Notes under the pieces: model-generated | Told to the model about the DNA's origin: nothing | What the model saw: the letters and a program-made list of their open reading frames with translations, nothing else | Databases searched by the model: none | Part shown: positions 17,994 through 26,349 of the stretch, piece after piece | Position numbering within the stretch: position 1 is the stretch's first letter | Layout: the number at the start of each line of letters is the position of its first letter | Translations under genes and position numbers: made by a program | Assembly: GCA_028284125.1 (NCBI GenBank) | Contig: JANQSI010000001.1 | Coordinates: 310,001 to 374,000, forward strand | Length of the DNA stretch: 64,000 nt | Direction of reading: 5' to 3' | Source of the DNA: Cyclobacteriaceae bacterium | GTDB taxonomy: Bacteria > Bacteroidota > Bacteroidia > Cytophagales > Cyclobacteriaceae

Positions 17994-18902
17994 ATGAAAA
18001 ATATGAAGAGAATTTTCCTACTGATTGCTATTTTATGCATGGCAGGATGTAAAAGTGATGAACCGATACCAGATGTTCTCGCCGACTTTTCTGCCAGTAT
18101 TCAAATGATTGGCAATTGTGAAACCGTAACATTTACAGATCTATCCACTGGAAATCCTGATACATGGAGTTGGACGTTTGAAGGAGGTTCTCCTGCTACC
18201 TCCACAGATCAGAACCCTACAGTCACCTACCCTGAAGTCGGAAATTTTGACGTTACGCTTGTTGCTTCCAACTCGAGCAAATCTGGTTCAAACGAAAAAA
18301 GTGATTTCATTGAGGTAGAAGAAACAATCGTTAATGATGACATGATTTTGAACGCATCGCAAGATGCGGTTTTTGGAAAGCTCGTTCCGAACAACAACTA
18401 TGGAAGTGCTGAAGACATTCATCTGTACGCCTGGACACAAGGCGGAGAGCTGAATGTAAACAGAGTTGCCATCTCATTTGATTTAGGCTTGATACCTGAA
18501 GGTGCGGTCTTGGATAGCGCATTCCTATCGCTTTACTATAATCCCACATCCATCTATTCGGGAGTAAGCCCCAATGGTCATAGCGGAGAAAATAGCTTTG
18601 TGGTAGAGAACTTAAGTGAAGAATGGGATGCAAGTGTAGTGACCTGGAATACACAACCAGATGCAACGAGCGAAACCCAGATTGTTGTACCGGATTCTGA
18701 TGATCCAGAACAAGATTATGTAAACATCAATGTTAGCGACCTCATTGATCTTGTCGATGCGAATTCGTTTCATGGATTTTTACTAAAACATCAATTGGAG
18801 GAAGCATACAAAGTGACATTCTTGGCATCAAGCGAACATCCAGATGAATCGCTAAGACCAACGCTTAATGTATATTATCACTTCACGGAGGTCTGTTTAT
18901 AA
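17994..18902 (+). CDS. PKD plus DNRLRE-domain lipoprotein
   Basis: The 302-residue protein starts at the ATG at 17994, giving the signal KNMKRIFLLIAILCMAGC with lipobox MAGC (Cys19). Residues about 28-108 form a PKD domain: VTFTDLSTGNPDTWSWTFEG and NPTVTYPEVGNFDVTL are its standard strands. Residues about 120-300 match the DNRLRE carbohydrate-binding-like domain (YGSAEDIHLYAWTQGG, RVAISFDLGLIPEGAVLDSA, WDASVVTWNTQP). Both are surface-exposed beta-sandwich modules found on secreted enzymes and adhesins, but no catalytic domain is present, so the role is probably binding. It lies alone between two hairpin-rich spacers. Confidence 0.82.
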   Translation: MKNMKRIFLLIAILCMAGCKSDEPIPDVLADFSASIQMIGNCETVTFTDLSTGNPDTWSWTFEGGSPATSTDQNPTVTYPEVGNFDVTLVASNSSKSGSNEKSDFIEVEETIVNDDMILNASQDAVFGKLVPNNNYGSAEDIHLYAWTQGGELNVNRVAISFDLGLIPEGAVLDSAFLSLYYNPTSIYSGVSPNGHSGENSFVVENLSEEWDASVVTWNTQPDATSETQIVVPDSDDPEQDYVNINVSDLIDLVDANSFHGFLLKHQLEEAYKVTFLASSEHPDESLRPTLNVYYHFTEVCL

Positions 18903-18904
18903 CC

Positions 18905-18990
18905 TCCCTCGCTACCGTGAGCATGTTGCTCGTGCTTTCTTGCTATGAAAGTACGAGCTATAAACTAGCACTCGCCAAGAGCAGTGCTTT
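18905..18990. repeat. REP-like hairpin element, subfamily with GCATRTTGCTCRTGC
   Basis: The core GAGCA-TGT-TGCTC (18919-18931) is followed by CGTGCTTTC and a second hairpin GCACT/AGTGC (about 18968-18987). The core and following bases match 20772-20795, so the two are copies of one element. Confidence 0.55.
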
Positions 18991-19097
18991 GTGCGAACTT
19001 TGGAGACACTGGCAGACTTCACTACATTAGTGCTATCCAAAAATCAAGAGCACACGCCTCATAAATGGACGTTAGTGATAAGGAAAAAACAGTTAAG

Positions 19098-19484
19098 ATG
19101 AAATACTTTGGATATGTTTTAGTAATTATTCACTGCTTTTTATTGTTGTGGTCAACAGGTGGAATTATCGAAATGATCACCATCAATGTCCCCTGGAAAC
19201 CATATACAAACCTGGATTTTCCTAACTGGTTACTACCGATTCATTGGGGTTCGGTAATGATTACCTCAATTGGGTTTTTAAGTGGATACTTTTCCAGATG
19301 GAGCGGACTGCCAACTTTTATGCTTGCGGCATATACTATGCTGTTCACTGTATGTGTAATAGAAACCTTTGGATTCATGACTAGCCCGACAAAATATATT
19401 GCGATGACCGCTGAATTGGTAGCATACACGCTAATCCTAACGTTACTGTTTAGGAACAAGTACTTCATAAAATATTTCAACTAA
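19098..19484 (+). CDS. Small four-helix membrane protein, unknown function
   Basis: I do not recognise the family. From the ATG at 19098 the protein has 128 residues; a longer start at 19065 adds a charged stretch (DVSDKEKTVK) and cannot be ruled out. Four hydrophobic segments are seen at about residues 3-22, 47-67, 72-92 and 98-118, so it should be an inner-membrane protein. The loop between helices 1 and 2 is rich in tryptophan and proline (NVPWKPYTNLDFPNWLLP). It sits between two REP-like hairpin elements and seems to be its own transcription unit. Confidence 0.6.
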   Translation: MKYFGYVLVIIHCFLLLWSTGGIIEMITINVPWKPYTNLDFPNWLLPIHWGSVMITSIGFLSGYFSRWSGLPTFMLAAYTMLFTVCVIETFGFMTSPTKYIAMTAELVAYTLILTLLFRNKYFIKYFN

Positions 19485-19520
19485 GTCGGGAAAAATCTAA
19501 CAAAAACTAGCTAGCTCCGC

Positions 19521-19581
19521 TAGCGCGCGTTTATAACGCGTGCTTCATAACTACTTAGCACTCGTTGCAAACGAGCGCCAG
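19521..19581. repeat. REP-like two-hairpin element (CGCGTT/AACGCG and CTCGTT/AACGAG)
   Basis: The first hairpin is CGCGTT-TAT-AACGCG (19526-19540) and the second CTCGTT-GCA-AACGAG (19561-19575), joined by a CTTCATAACTACTTAG-type linker. A second copy at 23215-23275 shares most bases. Both hairpins have complementary base differences, as expected for elements kept for structure. Confidence 0.75.
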
Positions 19582-19672
19582 CATGAGATTAAATTTCATT
19601 CCAAACGGATTCAACTACCTTTGAAGATACATATACTTTACAATCAATTTCTGAAACTAAATATTCTCCAAT

Positions 19673-20704
19673 ATGAAAAAAAGCATGATTTTCTTCTGTG
19701 TATCCTTGATATCAATAACTGTACTTGCTCAAAACTATAATGTAAATGGAGATTACAAAATCAGCGGAAAGGTAGGTATTGGAACTGCATCTCCAGAAGC
19801 ATTGCTAGATCAGGTAAGCAGCAATTCACTGATACATCAAAGACTGTTTTGGAATGCAAATAATACTGATGCAGGCGAAGTTGATCGAGCTAAAATCTCA
19901 TTTGGAACAAAGAATGTTTCTGGTTCAACCAGAACTTGGGGTATTTACGCTTATTCCTACGGATTAGATCAAGGGTTTGGTGGCGGAATAAGATTTACAA
20001 GCTTAGTCGGAGCAACAGAAACTGAAATAATGAGAATCGATAATGGAAAAGTGGGTATAGGAACTACATCTCCTGAAGCATTGCTGGATCAGGTGAGCAG
20101 TAACTCTCTAGTACATCAAAGACTGTTTTGGAATGCAAGTAATACTGATGCAGGTGAAGTTGATCGAGCTAAAATCTCATTTGGAACAAAGAATGTTTCT
20201 GGTTCAACTAGAACTTGGGGTATTTATGCCTATTCCTACGGATTAGATCAAGGGTTTGGTGGCGGAATAAGATTTACTAGCTTAGTCGGAGCAGCAGAAA
20301 CTGAAATAATGAGAATCGATAATGGAAAAGTAGGTATCGGGACAACTGCTCCTGATGCCCCACTTACGGTAGCAGGTAGGATTCATTCACAAGAAGTAAA
20401 AGTGACAGTTGATGCTGGCGCAGACTTTGTATTTGATGAATCTTATGATTTAAGAACTCTTGAAGAAACTGAAAAATTCATTGTAAAAAATAAGCACCTT
20501 CCCGAAATAGCTTCAGAAGAGGAAATGCTTGAAAATGGGATTCGAATCGGTGAAATGAATATCAAACTGCTTCAGAAGATTGAAGAACTTACGCTTTATA
20601 CGATTGATATAAACAAACGTGTTAACCAACTTGAAACTGAAAATCAAGAGCTCAAAGAAAAGGTTAAAACCATGAAAACGAATAAAAATGATAGCAAATA
20701 CTAA
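19673..20704 (+). CDS. Secreted surface protein with VGIGT repeats and C-terminal coiled coil
   Basis: The 343-residue protein has a signal peptide (about residues 1-19, ending VLAQ). Three KVGIGT(A/T)(S/A)P motifs mark repeats at residues 33, 126 and 219; the first two units are 93 residues each and nearly identical. After the third motif comes the segment DFVFDESYDLRTLEE, KNKHLPEIASEEEM and GEMNIKLLQKIEELTLY, a C-terminal module common on Bacteroidota surface and fibre-like proteins, resembling the region before the intramolecular chaperone of phage tail spikes. Residues 300-335 are a coiled coil. The protein is probably a surface fibre or adhesin that makes trimers; no enzymatic motif is visible. 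Confidence 0.75.
   Translation: MKKSMIFFCVSLISITVLAQNYNVNGDYKISGKVGIGTASPEALLDQVSSNSLIHQRLFWNANNTDAGEVDRAKISFGTKNVSGSTRTWGIYAYSYGLDQGFGGGIRFTSLVGATETEIMRIDNGKVGIGTTSPEALLDQVSSNSLVHQRLFWNASNTDAGEVDRAKISFGTKNVSGSTRTWGIYAYSYGLDQGFGGGIRFTSLVGAAETEIMRIDNGKVGIGTTAPDAPLTVAGRIHSQEVKVTVDAGADFVFDESYDLRTLEETEKFIVKNKHLPEIASEEEMLENGIRIGEMNIKLLQKIEELTLYTIDINKRVNQLETENQELKEKVKTMKTNKNDSKY
19769..20326 (+). repeat. 279-bp tandem duplication inside the VGIGT protein gene (two copies)
   Basis: Copy 1 is 19769-20047 and copy 2 is 20048-20326. The period is exactly 93 codons. The protein copies differ at only a few positions (for example TASPEA/TTSPEA, LIHQ/LVHQ, NANN/NASN, GATE/GAAE) and the DNA is nearly identical, so the duplication is recent or kept uniform by gene conversion. 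Confidence 0.95.
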
Positions 20705-20771
20705 ATTTGTATACGGGCTGAGCCATTTGATAGGAAAATGATAACCTCACTAACGTAAGTTCCCACTAGCT

Positions 20772-20816
20772 AGCGCAAGCATATTGCTCATGCTTTCCAA
20801 TTATCGAAAATGAGCC
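20772..20816. repeat. REP-like hairpin element, second copy of the 18905 type
   Basis: AGCGCAAGCATATTGCTCAT and the following GCTTTC match the core of the 18905-18990 element (GCATGTTGCTCGTGCTTTC) with few changes; a weaker second stem follows. Confidence 0.5.
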
Positions 20817-20846
20817 AAAATCTCATCAGGCTAGTCCATTAATGTT

Positions 20847-21344
20847 CTAATTCCCAGAAGGATAAATTTCATTCCAAACCAACGTAGCTTTTTCTATGTA
20901 ATTCACTTGATCCTTCGACCATAGTGCCTTAGCTGCGAACTCATTTTCGGGGTAAAAGAGATAGAGTTTCTCATCTCTAACCGAATAGTTAAGCGGATCA
21001 ACTTTGTACTTTCCATTAGGATATTGTTTATCCACTGAGTTAAAGCAAATGCCTATTGCACACCAGCCACCGAATTGCGGTAGGTACTTTGAAGGATTCG
21101 ACTGAAAGGAATCAAGATTCTGTTGTGATTCGAATAGAAATATTGCACCATCGTGAACGAGCTTGAACTCTACTTTCCCCTTTTTAGGAGCCTCCCCTGT
21201 AAAATAGGAAACGACATCATACCCATCAAGTGCGAAACCTTCTGCACTCGAATTGATCTTTGGTGCACTGGAGTTGTAAAAATTTTGTGCGTCGGCATTT
21301 CCTATTAATCCGGAAAATAAGAGAATTGAAATGAGGTACTTCAT
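20847..21344 (-). CDS. YHS-domain exported protein
   Basis: The 165-residue protein has a signal peptide (YLISILLFSGLIGNADAQ, residues 2-19). The mature part carries a YHS domain: GFALDGYDVVSYFTGEAPKKG, FLFESQQNLDSFQSNPSKYLPQFGGWCA, a short fold thought to bind metal in several proteins. The segment after it, SVRDEKLYLFYPENEFAAKALW, is typical of exported YHS proteins in this phylum. The true ligand is unknown. It stands alone, with hairpin-rich DNA downstream. Confidence 0.82.
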   Translation of the reverse strand: MKYLISILLFSGLIGNADAQNFYNSSAPKINSSAEGFALDGYDVVSYFTGEAPKKGKVEFKLVHDGAIFLFESQQNLDSFQSNPSKYLPQFGGWCAIGICFNSVDKQYPNGKYKVDPLNYSVRDEKLYLFYPENEFAAKALWSKDQVNYIEKATLVWNEIYPSGN

Positions 21345-21463
21345 GGATGGAGCTTATTTAAATGTTTTCAACAATAGTACTCCATGAACAAGGTTTCTGT
21401 TTCGTTTTAGCCTAACAAAATGGTTCACTTTCAGGTTATCAAACAAAATAAATCCTTTCAGTA

Positions 21464-22009
21464 CTAGTCATCTACCAAAATCCTCTTCCTCACCTCCTTC
21501 GCATGATTAAAATGCCGCATCTCATGAGCGACAATGATGTCAAAAGCTCGCTCCAGTGTGTAAACGATCTTGTTGTGGGCGGGAGAATGAATCAAGCTGC
21601 CCTTTTGGAGAAGTCCCTCGGCATACTGTATTTGTTCTTTCAGCGATTGTTGGTGTGCTTCAAACCTCGCAACTATATCTCCAGAAATGGTGGAGGTAGA
21701 AGGTTCCCAAATAGGAAACGTCTTGATTTTCTTAGTTTGTTCCGGTTTAACAGAGTTGTAAATCAGGTTTCCCATCCACCGAACAAGGGAAGGAATTCTT
21801 AAATAAAAGGGAATTTTCAATTCCATTTTTTCTAGCGCTTCAATGATTGGAAAATACGAGCTGTTGATAACAATCAAATGATGCAGGTGCTGCGCAATGC
21901 TCCAAGTTTCATTGGTTGGTTTCCAGTTTAGTTCTTCCTCGGTAAGGCCACCGAATGCGCCTTTTGCCAACTCAGTCACTTCATCGATTCCGTTTATCCA
22001 TTTTTCCAT
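21464..22009 (-). CDS. DinB-family protein
   Basis: From the ATG at 22009 the protein has 181 residues; a start at 22033 is also possible. It is a four-helix DinB/YfiT-type protein: TEEELNWKPTNETWSIAQHLHHL places the first metal-binding histidine, and IVAHEMRHFNHAKEVRK near the C-terminus holds the other two (in HEMRHFNH). Members bind a divalent metal and often act as thiol-dependent transferases or are of unknown role. The gene follows the Crp-like regulator by about 40 bp on the same strand, so the two may be one unit. Confidence 0.8.
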   Translation of the reverse strand: MEKWINGIDEVTELAKGAFGGLTEEELNWKPTNETWSIAQHLHHLIVINSSYFPIIEALEKMELKIPFYLRIPSLVRWMGNLIYNSVKPEQTKKIKTFPIWEPSTSTISGDIVARFEAHQQSLKEQIQYAEGLLQKGSLIHSPAHNKIVYTLERAFDIIVAHEMRHFNHAKEVRKRILVDD

Positions 22010-22048
22010 GTAGCAAAGTACGTCGTTGGCCAACAGAAACAGCTTGGT

Positions 22049-22633
22049 CTATACCAACTTCTTCGCCAAGAGCTTGCTTAAGTTGGTGGGGTCAATATTT
22101 AGGTAAGAGGCGATGTACTTGTGCGGGATTGTTTGAAACAGGTGGAAGCTTCGCTGGGCAAAAGTCTGGAACCGCTCTTCCATCGATAACGCCATGAGTT
22201 CTGTTTGTCTGTCATGAAGCCCGGCGATCATGTATTCCGACTGAATCCTAATCATACGCTCAATAGAAGGATCAGATTCAATTAGGTCATAAAGATCAGC
22301 GCGCATGATATAAAGCATCTTGGAATCTGTAACTGCTTCAAAGTAGTGCTTAGAAGGTCGCTGCAAGAGAAAGGAATCGGGAATGGTTCCCATATTCGGG
22401 GGGTAAGAGAACGCAATCGTGTATTCTTTGTCCTTCAGGTAATACGACCGCTGAACTCCTTCCAAAATAAAGTACAGCCGATCAGCAATCTCACCGGGTC
22501 GGAGAATGATTGCCTTTTTGGGAAACTCACAGTATTGAAATTTTTCTACTAGTGCAGAAAGTGAATCTTCACTTAATGGATGGATACCGGTTAGGGTTTC
22601 TTTTAGCAACTGGTAATGGAGGTCATTTCCCAT
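22049..22633 (-). CDS. Crp/Fnr-family transcriptional regulator
   Basis: The 194-residue protein has a cyclic-nucleotide-binding beta-roll at about residues 20-120 (ILRPGEIADRLYFILEGVQR is its typical strand-glycine-strand motif) and a C-terminal helix-turn-helix in IASYLNIDPTNLSKLLAK. The wing after the recognition helix is cut short compared with Crp (ends four residues after LAKK), as in many small Bacteroidota members. No cysteines for an iron-sulfur cluster are seen in the N-terminal part. It probably controls the DinB-type gene downstream. Confidence 0.88.
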   Translation of the reverse strand: MGNDLHYQLLKETLTGIHPLSEDSLSALVEKFQYCEFPKKAIILRPGEIADRLYFILEGVQRSYYLKDKEYTIAFSYPPNMGTIPDSFLLQRPSKHYFEAVTDSKMLYIMRADLYDLIESDPSIERMIRIQSEYMIAGLHDRQTELMALSMEERFQTFAQRSFHLFQTIPHKYIASYLNIDPTNLSKLLAKKLV

Positions 22634-22690
22634 TATGGCAAGTTACTTGATCCTGTCCATGACTTGAAGCTTGTAACTTTACAGCGTTTA

Positions 22691-22699
22691 CCCCCCCCC
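22691..22699. repeat. Homopolymer of nine C (plus strand)
   Basis: Nine consecutive C lie in the spacer about 58 bp upstream of the Crp-like gene start (minus strand), where a length change could alter promoter spacing. Confidence 0.9.
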
Positions 22700-22839
22700 T
22701 ATATTTTCCTAAAATCAGGAATTGCCATTATCCTTCCAAATTGAAGGGTTATTCGTACCTTCCCAATTAAATAGGCTTACATAGTGCATATGACAAGGTT
22801 TTTTGCTGTACCTATTATTGTTAGCCATAATAAAGAACT

Positions 22840-23217
22840 ATGAATTCCGTCACAACCAGTTTGAAAGTATTTGGTATTTACATGTTACTAATTCCTGGAA
22901 TCGGACTAATGATTTCTCCAGAGTTTTTACTTGATTTCTTCGGCTTTGATCATGGCGAACATTTATGGATGGCTAGAATTATTGGAATATTTGGATTCAT
23001 AATTGGCTTATTTGACATCTCTATCGCCAAGTATAAATTGTCCCAATTGTATAAACTAACAGTAATAGTGAGGTATTTTGGAACCACTTTCTTGATATTA
23101 CTATGGATAACCGATCAGGTAGAAGCTATGATTTTGCTTTTTGCAGCAATAGATTTTACAGGGGCAACATGGACTCTTTTAACACTAAAAAAAGACACCT
23201 CTGTTGATCATCGTTAG
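22840..23217 (+). CDS. Small four-helix membrane protein, unknown function
   Basis: I do not recognise the family by name. The 125-residue protein has four hydrophobic segments (about residues 9-29, 42-62, 74-94 and 97-114) with few polar residues. The second segment contains WMARIIGIFGFIIGLFDISIAKY, a pattern seen in several small uncharacterised membrane proteins. The stop codon TAG is the first three bases of a REP-like element (23215-23275), so the element may have been inserted at the end of the gene and cut or replaced its original tail. Confidence 0.65.
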   Translation: MNSVTTSLKVFGIYMLLIPGIGLMISPEFLLDFFGFDHGEHLWMARIIGIFGFIIGLFDISIAKYKLSQLYKLTVIVRYFGTTFLILLWITDQVEAMILLFAAIDFTGATWTLLTLKKDTSVDHR

Positions 23218-23275
23218 CGCGCGTTTATAATGCGTGTTTCATAACTTATTGGCACTCGTTGCAAACGAGCGCCTG
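23215..23275. repeat. REP-like two-hairpin element, second copy of the 19521 type
   Basis: TAGCGCGCGTTTATAATGCG and CTCGTT-GCA-AACGAG (23255-23269) match 19521-19581. One base change (AACGCG to AATGCG) weakens the first stem. The copy starts at the stop codon of the upstream gene. Confidence 0.75.
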
Positions 23276-23305
23276 CAGCCTGCATAATCGCACTGAAATT
23301 AATAC

Positions 23306-25747
23306 CTATTCCGATGATAGGTTTTTAACATGATAAGTTTCTAAGTAAACACCTAATAGACCCTTGGAAGAAAGGCCTTGAATGTCTATCTGAATATCCT
23401 CAGCATTTGAAAAATTATAAAATTGAAGGTTAGCTATCCCATTTTTATCTGTTTGAATTTTGGGATTCCAATACAAAGTATACCTGTTAGTACCGTCTGC
23501 CAGGGCAGGATCAAAATATTTAGGCTTGGTGTGACCAGAGACTTCTAAATTCGCAGTTTTAGGATTGCTTGCACCAGTGCCTTGCTTCGTATAAATAAGG
23601 ATAACTCCTGCTCCTCCCCTTACACCAAATATCGCTGCATCTGCCCCTTTTAACACCTCTATTCTTTCTACTGCCGAAGGATTAAGATTTGCAATGGTAG
23701 ATGGCACATTAGTAAATGGACTAATATTTCTTCCAGGAACATCTGATGAAATGGTTACTCCATCCAAAACCCACAAAGGTGAGGGCGGCGGTTCCCCGAC
23801 TCTCCCTATAGTAATATTTCCCTGAATTATGACATTGGCCGTAGGTCCACGTCCTGTGTATCTTACTCCAGGAATCGAACTTAGAACCTCCAGATAATCC
23901 CTTCGATCGACCTCATTCTCATCCAAATATCGCACAGCACTTGGCTTAATTCCTAAAACTGAAGGTGCTCCTCCTTCTTCAATTCTACGCCCTACCACCG
24001 TTACTTCATCAAGAAAAGTAGCATCCCGATCAAACGCGGCATAAGCTGCTTGATCTTCCGGCTCGGCTTGTTCTGATGAAACACCGTCAGAAAGTACTTC
24101 TTCCGTTTTTCTGGGAAATTCGTAATCGGGAACAGGAAGATCCCGTTCCGATTCATCTAAAGAGACCTTGATCGGCAATAGCTTACCTTTTTTATCATGG
24201 GCGCTAAAGATCATGTTCACGGTCCCATCTTCATTGAAATTTTCTAGCGTAAACTTTCCCTTTCCATTCGTCAAAGTAGAAAATTGAGATGTTGATTCCT
24301 CATTGAATATTATTGCTCTAAGCTCTTTATTTCTAATCGGTGGTCCATCTTGCCATCTGGCCGTGCCAGAAAGGGTTAATCCCTTCGCAACTTTGAAAGC
24401 CCTGGTAGAATCTGTTGGATTTAATACTTCTTTCCAGTCAGTGCTTTTAAAAGAGTGAGTAAGCATTAGCATGTCAGCCTTAAGCATTGATGCGCGATCG
24501 TCATTCATCACAAATGGGGTTGATCTTTCTACAGCCTCCAGGCTCGCTGATTCAATCAATAAATGTGATGCTAAATTCTTTTCAAGGTTCTGCTTGTCGA
24601 TGAAATCCAGATCGGTAATTGCAAGAGATAAATGGGTCGAAACAGGATTCCCATTGGCATCAGTAACACTAACTTCCATAAGTATTTTCTGCTCATCTTC
24701 CCTTGATTGCTTCATCTCGGTGTTTATATAAAGTGATTGCTTATTTTGAATGAAAACGTGCCTTTTGCTTCTCAGCGCCTTTGTTTCGTCAAGCAGAGAC
24801 AAAGTAAGTATTCCTTTTGGAAGGCCTAGTGTCGGAATTGCTAACTCTAGTCGTCCTGTTTGATTATAGTAGGTACCATTGAAAACGACTTGATTTTCGA
24901 GCGTTCCGATTAGTTGAACGTTTTTACCAACGTAATCGGAACTTGAGTTGACGGTCAGTTTAATACTGTTTTGATCCTTGTTTACTATGACAGAGTACCC
25001 TTGGTCAACAGCTATCGGGAGCATAAAAAAAGACCCGTCAGACAACACCGCTTTATAGCTTTCACCTTTTTTAGGCTTGAGAAAAAACGTGCCCATTCCT
25101 TTATAAAAGGATTTAAAAAAAGTGACTGCATTTCCTTTTGAATCAACAATTTGTCCCTCTACTATCTCAGATATGCCCTTTCCGCCATTACCAACCGCTT
25201 TGAAAGCAACTCTTCCATTCAAACCATTAATCAATTGTCCTCCTTCCGGGAAAAATGATAGGTCGATTACTTGGTTGTTGCTGATTGACAGGTCGTCATT
25301 AGAAGTAAGAACTACCTCAATTTCTTCGGAGAAAAAAAATTCATCATCAAAATTGCGCATCCAATTTGTGTAAGCCCGAAGTACATAATCCCCATAAGGT
25401 GCACTTGTGGGAAAGGTGATCGTGCCTGAACCAATTCCATTTTCAATCTTATGTGTATTGCTAACGATGATCTCATTGTAAAAATTGATTAAATCAACAT
25501 GAAGAACCTCGCTTTGACGTGAAAAAAAATGCAACGGACCTTGGACAAGGTATGCATTGTACCAAAGGGTCTCACCAGGAATCACCTTCGATTTATCGAT
25601 ATGTAAAAAAACTCTTTCAGAGAAATTTTGGCGTTGGTATGTTTCCAGAGATCTCTCTATTCCTTCTTTTGATTCACCTGGCTCTTGTGCGAGTCCATAG
25701 AGCCCCATCAATGTTGTAATGCTTGCAAGTAAAAATTTTACTTTCAT
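23306..25747 (-). CDS. Macroglobulin-like protein fused to a TonB-receptor plug domain (no barrel)
   Basis: The 813-residue protein has a signal peptide (residues 1-20, ending GLAQ). Residues about 35-140 form an MG2-like domain (FLHIDKSKVIPGETLWYNAYLVQG); several beta domains follow to about residue 560. Residues about 585-715 are a TonB-dependent receptor plug: FLDEVTVVGRR, DYLEVLSSIPGVRY, PLWVLDGV and AVERIEVLKGADAAIFGVRGGAGVILIYTK, all in SusC order. The protein ends about 100 residues later with a beta segment and has no 22-strand barrel. Such carboxypeptidase/macroglobulin plus plug proteins recur in Bacteroidota; their partner and job are unknown. Confidence 0.8.
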   Translation of the reverse strand: MKVKFLLASITTLMGLYGLAQEPGESKEGIERSLETYQRQNFSERVFLHIDKSKVIPGETLWYNAYLVQGPLHFFSRQSEVLHVDLINFYNEIIVSNTHKIENGIGSGTITFPTSAPYGDYVLRAYTNWMRNFDDEFFFSEEIEVVLTSNDDLSISNNQVIDLSFFPEGGQLINGLNGRVAFKAVGNGGKGISEIVEGQIVDSKGNAVTFFKSFYKGMGTFFLKPKKGESYKAVLSDGSFFMLPIAVDQGYSVIVNKDQNSIKLTVNSSSDYVGKNVQLIGTLENQVVFNGTYYNQTGRLELAIPTLGLPKGILTLSLLDETKALRSKRHVFIQNKQSLYINTEMKQSREDEQKILMEVSVTDANGNPVSTHLSLAITDLDFIDKQNLEKNLASHLLIESASLEAVERSTPFVMNDDRASMLKADMLMLTHSFKSTDWKEVLNPTDSTRAFKVAKGLTLSGTARWQDGPPIRNKELRAIIFNEESTSQFSTLTNGKGKFTLENFNEDGTVNMIFSAHDKKGKLLPIKVSLDESERDLPVPDYEFPRKTEEVLSDGVSSEQAEPEDQAAYAAFDRDATFLDEVTVVGRRIEEGGAPSVLGIKPSAVRYLDENEVDRRDYLEVLSSIPGVRYTGRGPTANVIIQGNITIGRVGEPPPSPLWVLDGVTISSDVPGRNISPFTNVPSTIANLNPSAVERIEVLKGADAAIFGVRGGAGVILIYTKQGTGASNPKTANLEVSGHTKPKYFDPALADGTNRYTLYWNPKIQTDKNGIANLQFYNFSNAEDIQIDIQGLSSKGLLGVYLETYHVKNLSSE

Positions 25748-25874
25748 TGGAACGAATCGAATTTTCTAATAAATCGAAAGCATGTTGTCTGAGGACTTAC
25801 TACGAAGTATATCAACCACAATCGTCATCCTACCCGTCGGCTTTACCGATAGTACAAGTCATAATTATTGGAAA

Positions 25875-25920
25875 TTCAAAAATCAGGAGTGCAAAATTCC
25901 AATTTTGGACAAAAAAAGGA
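25875..25920. repeat. 46-bp repeat with dyad CAAAATT-CC-AATTTTG, copy 1
   Basis: The dyad is at 25892-25907. A second copy (37532-37577) is nearly identical over 46 bp. Both sit upstream of minus-strand genes for exported proteins (starts at 25747 and 37480). It may be a shared operator or a small mobile sequence. In the 602-bp space 25748-26349 I otherwise see only the 109-bp repeat and the antitoxin promoter. Confidence 0.7.
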
Positions 25921-26156
25921 CTATAGCTACAATTACCATATGCCTTACATCTAAAAATCTTTTTCCAATTTTCCCACCCAGAAAGAGATAGAAATGTCCT
26001 GGGTCGAAGCGTAAATAAATCAGCATAAAAGTATACCTGATAGATTTTCCAGTATATCTAAATATCCTTGCGGACAGCTGACACTTCGAAAAGCTTCCTT
26101 TTAGCTCACAGTTGATAACGAATTCCTCATCATATTCCCAGTTTCTCCAGCTAGCT

Positions 26157-26265
26157 TTTACTGGCGCGGATCTTCTTGCCTTTGATCTGAGGGTAGGGAG
26201 ATCCGTGAGTGAGCAAATTCGACTAACCTTTAAAACAAATACACGGAAGTAACTTCCGCGCTAGT
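26157..26265 (+). repeat. 109-bp direct repeat, copy 1
   Basis: The sequence begins TTTACTGGC(G/A)CGGATCTTCTTG and ends around a palindrome in ACGGAAGTAACTTCCG. The other copy at 28167-28275 has the same length and orientation. Near its left end an inverted pair CGGATCT/AGATCCG is present. Confidence 0.85.
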
Positions 26266-26338
26266 TTGAGCTCGGAGACCTCAGCGCCATATCTGGGCGT
26301 TGAATTTCGCGCTTCGAACAGTTTTCCTACCAATTTCG

Positions 26339-26346
26339 TAAATTTG
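26339..26346 (+). promoter_or_regulatory. -7 promoter box of the Doc-type toxin-antitoxin module
   Basis: TAAATTTG matches TAnnTTTG and ends 3 nt before the ATG at 26350, so the antitoxin mRNA should be leaderless. The context TTTTCCTACCAATTTCG before it is nearly repeated before the antitoxin at 29042. Confidence 0.55.
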
Positions 26347-26349
26347 AAT

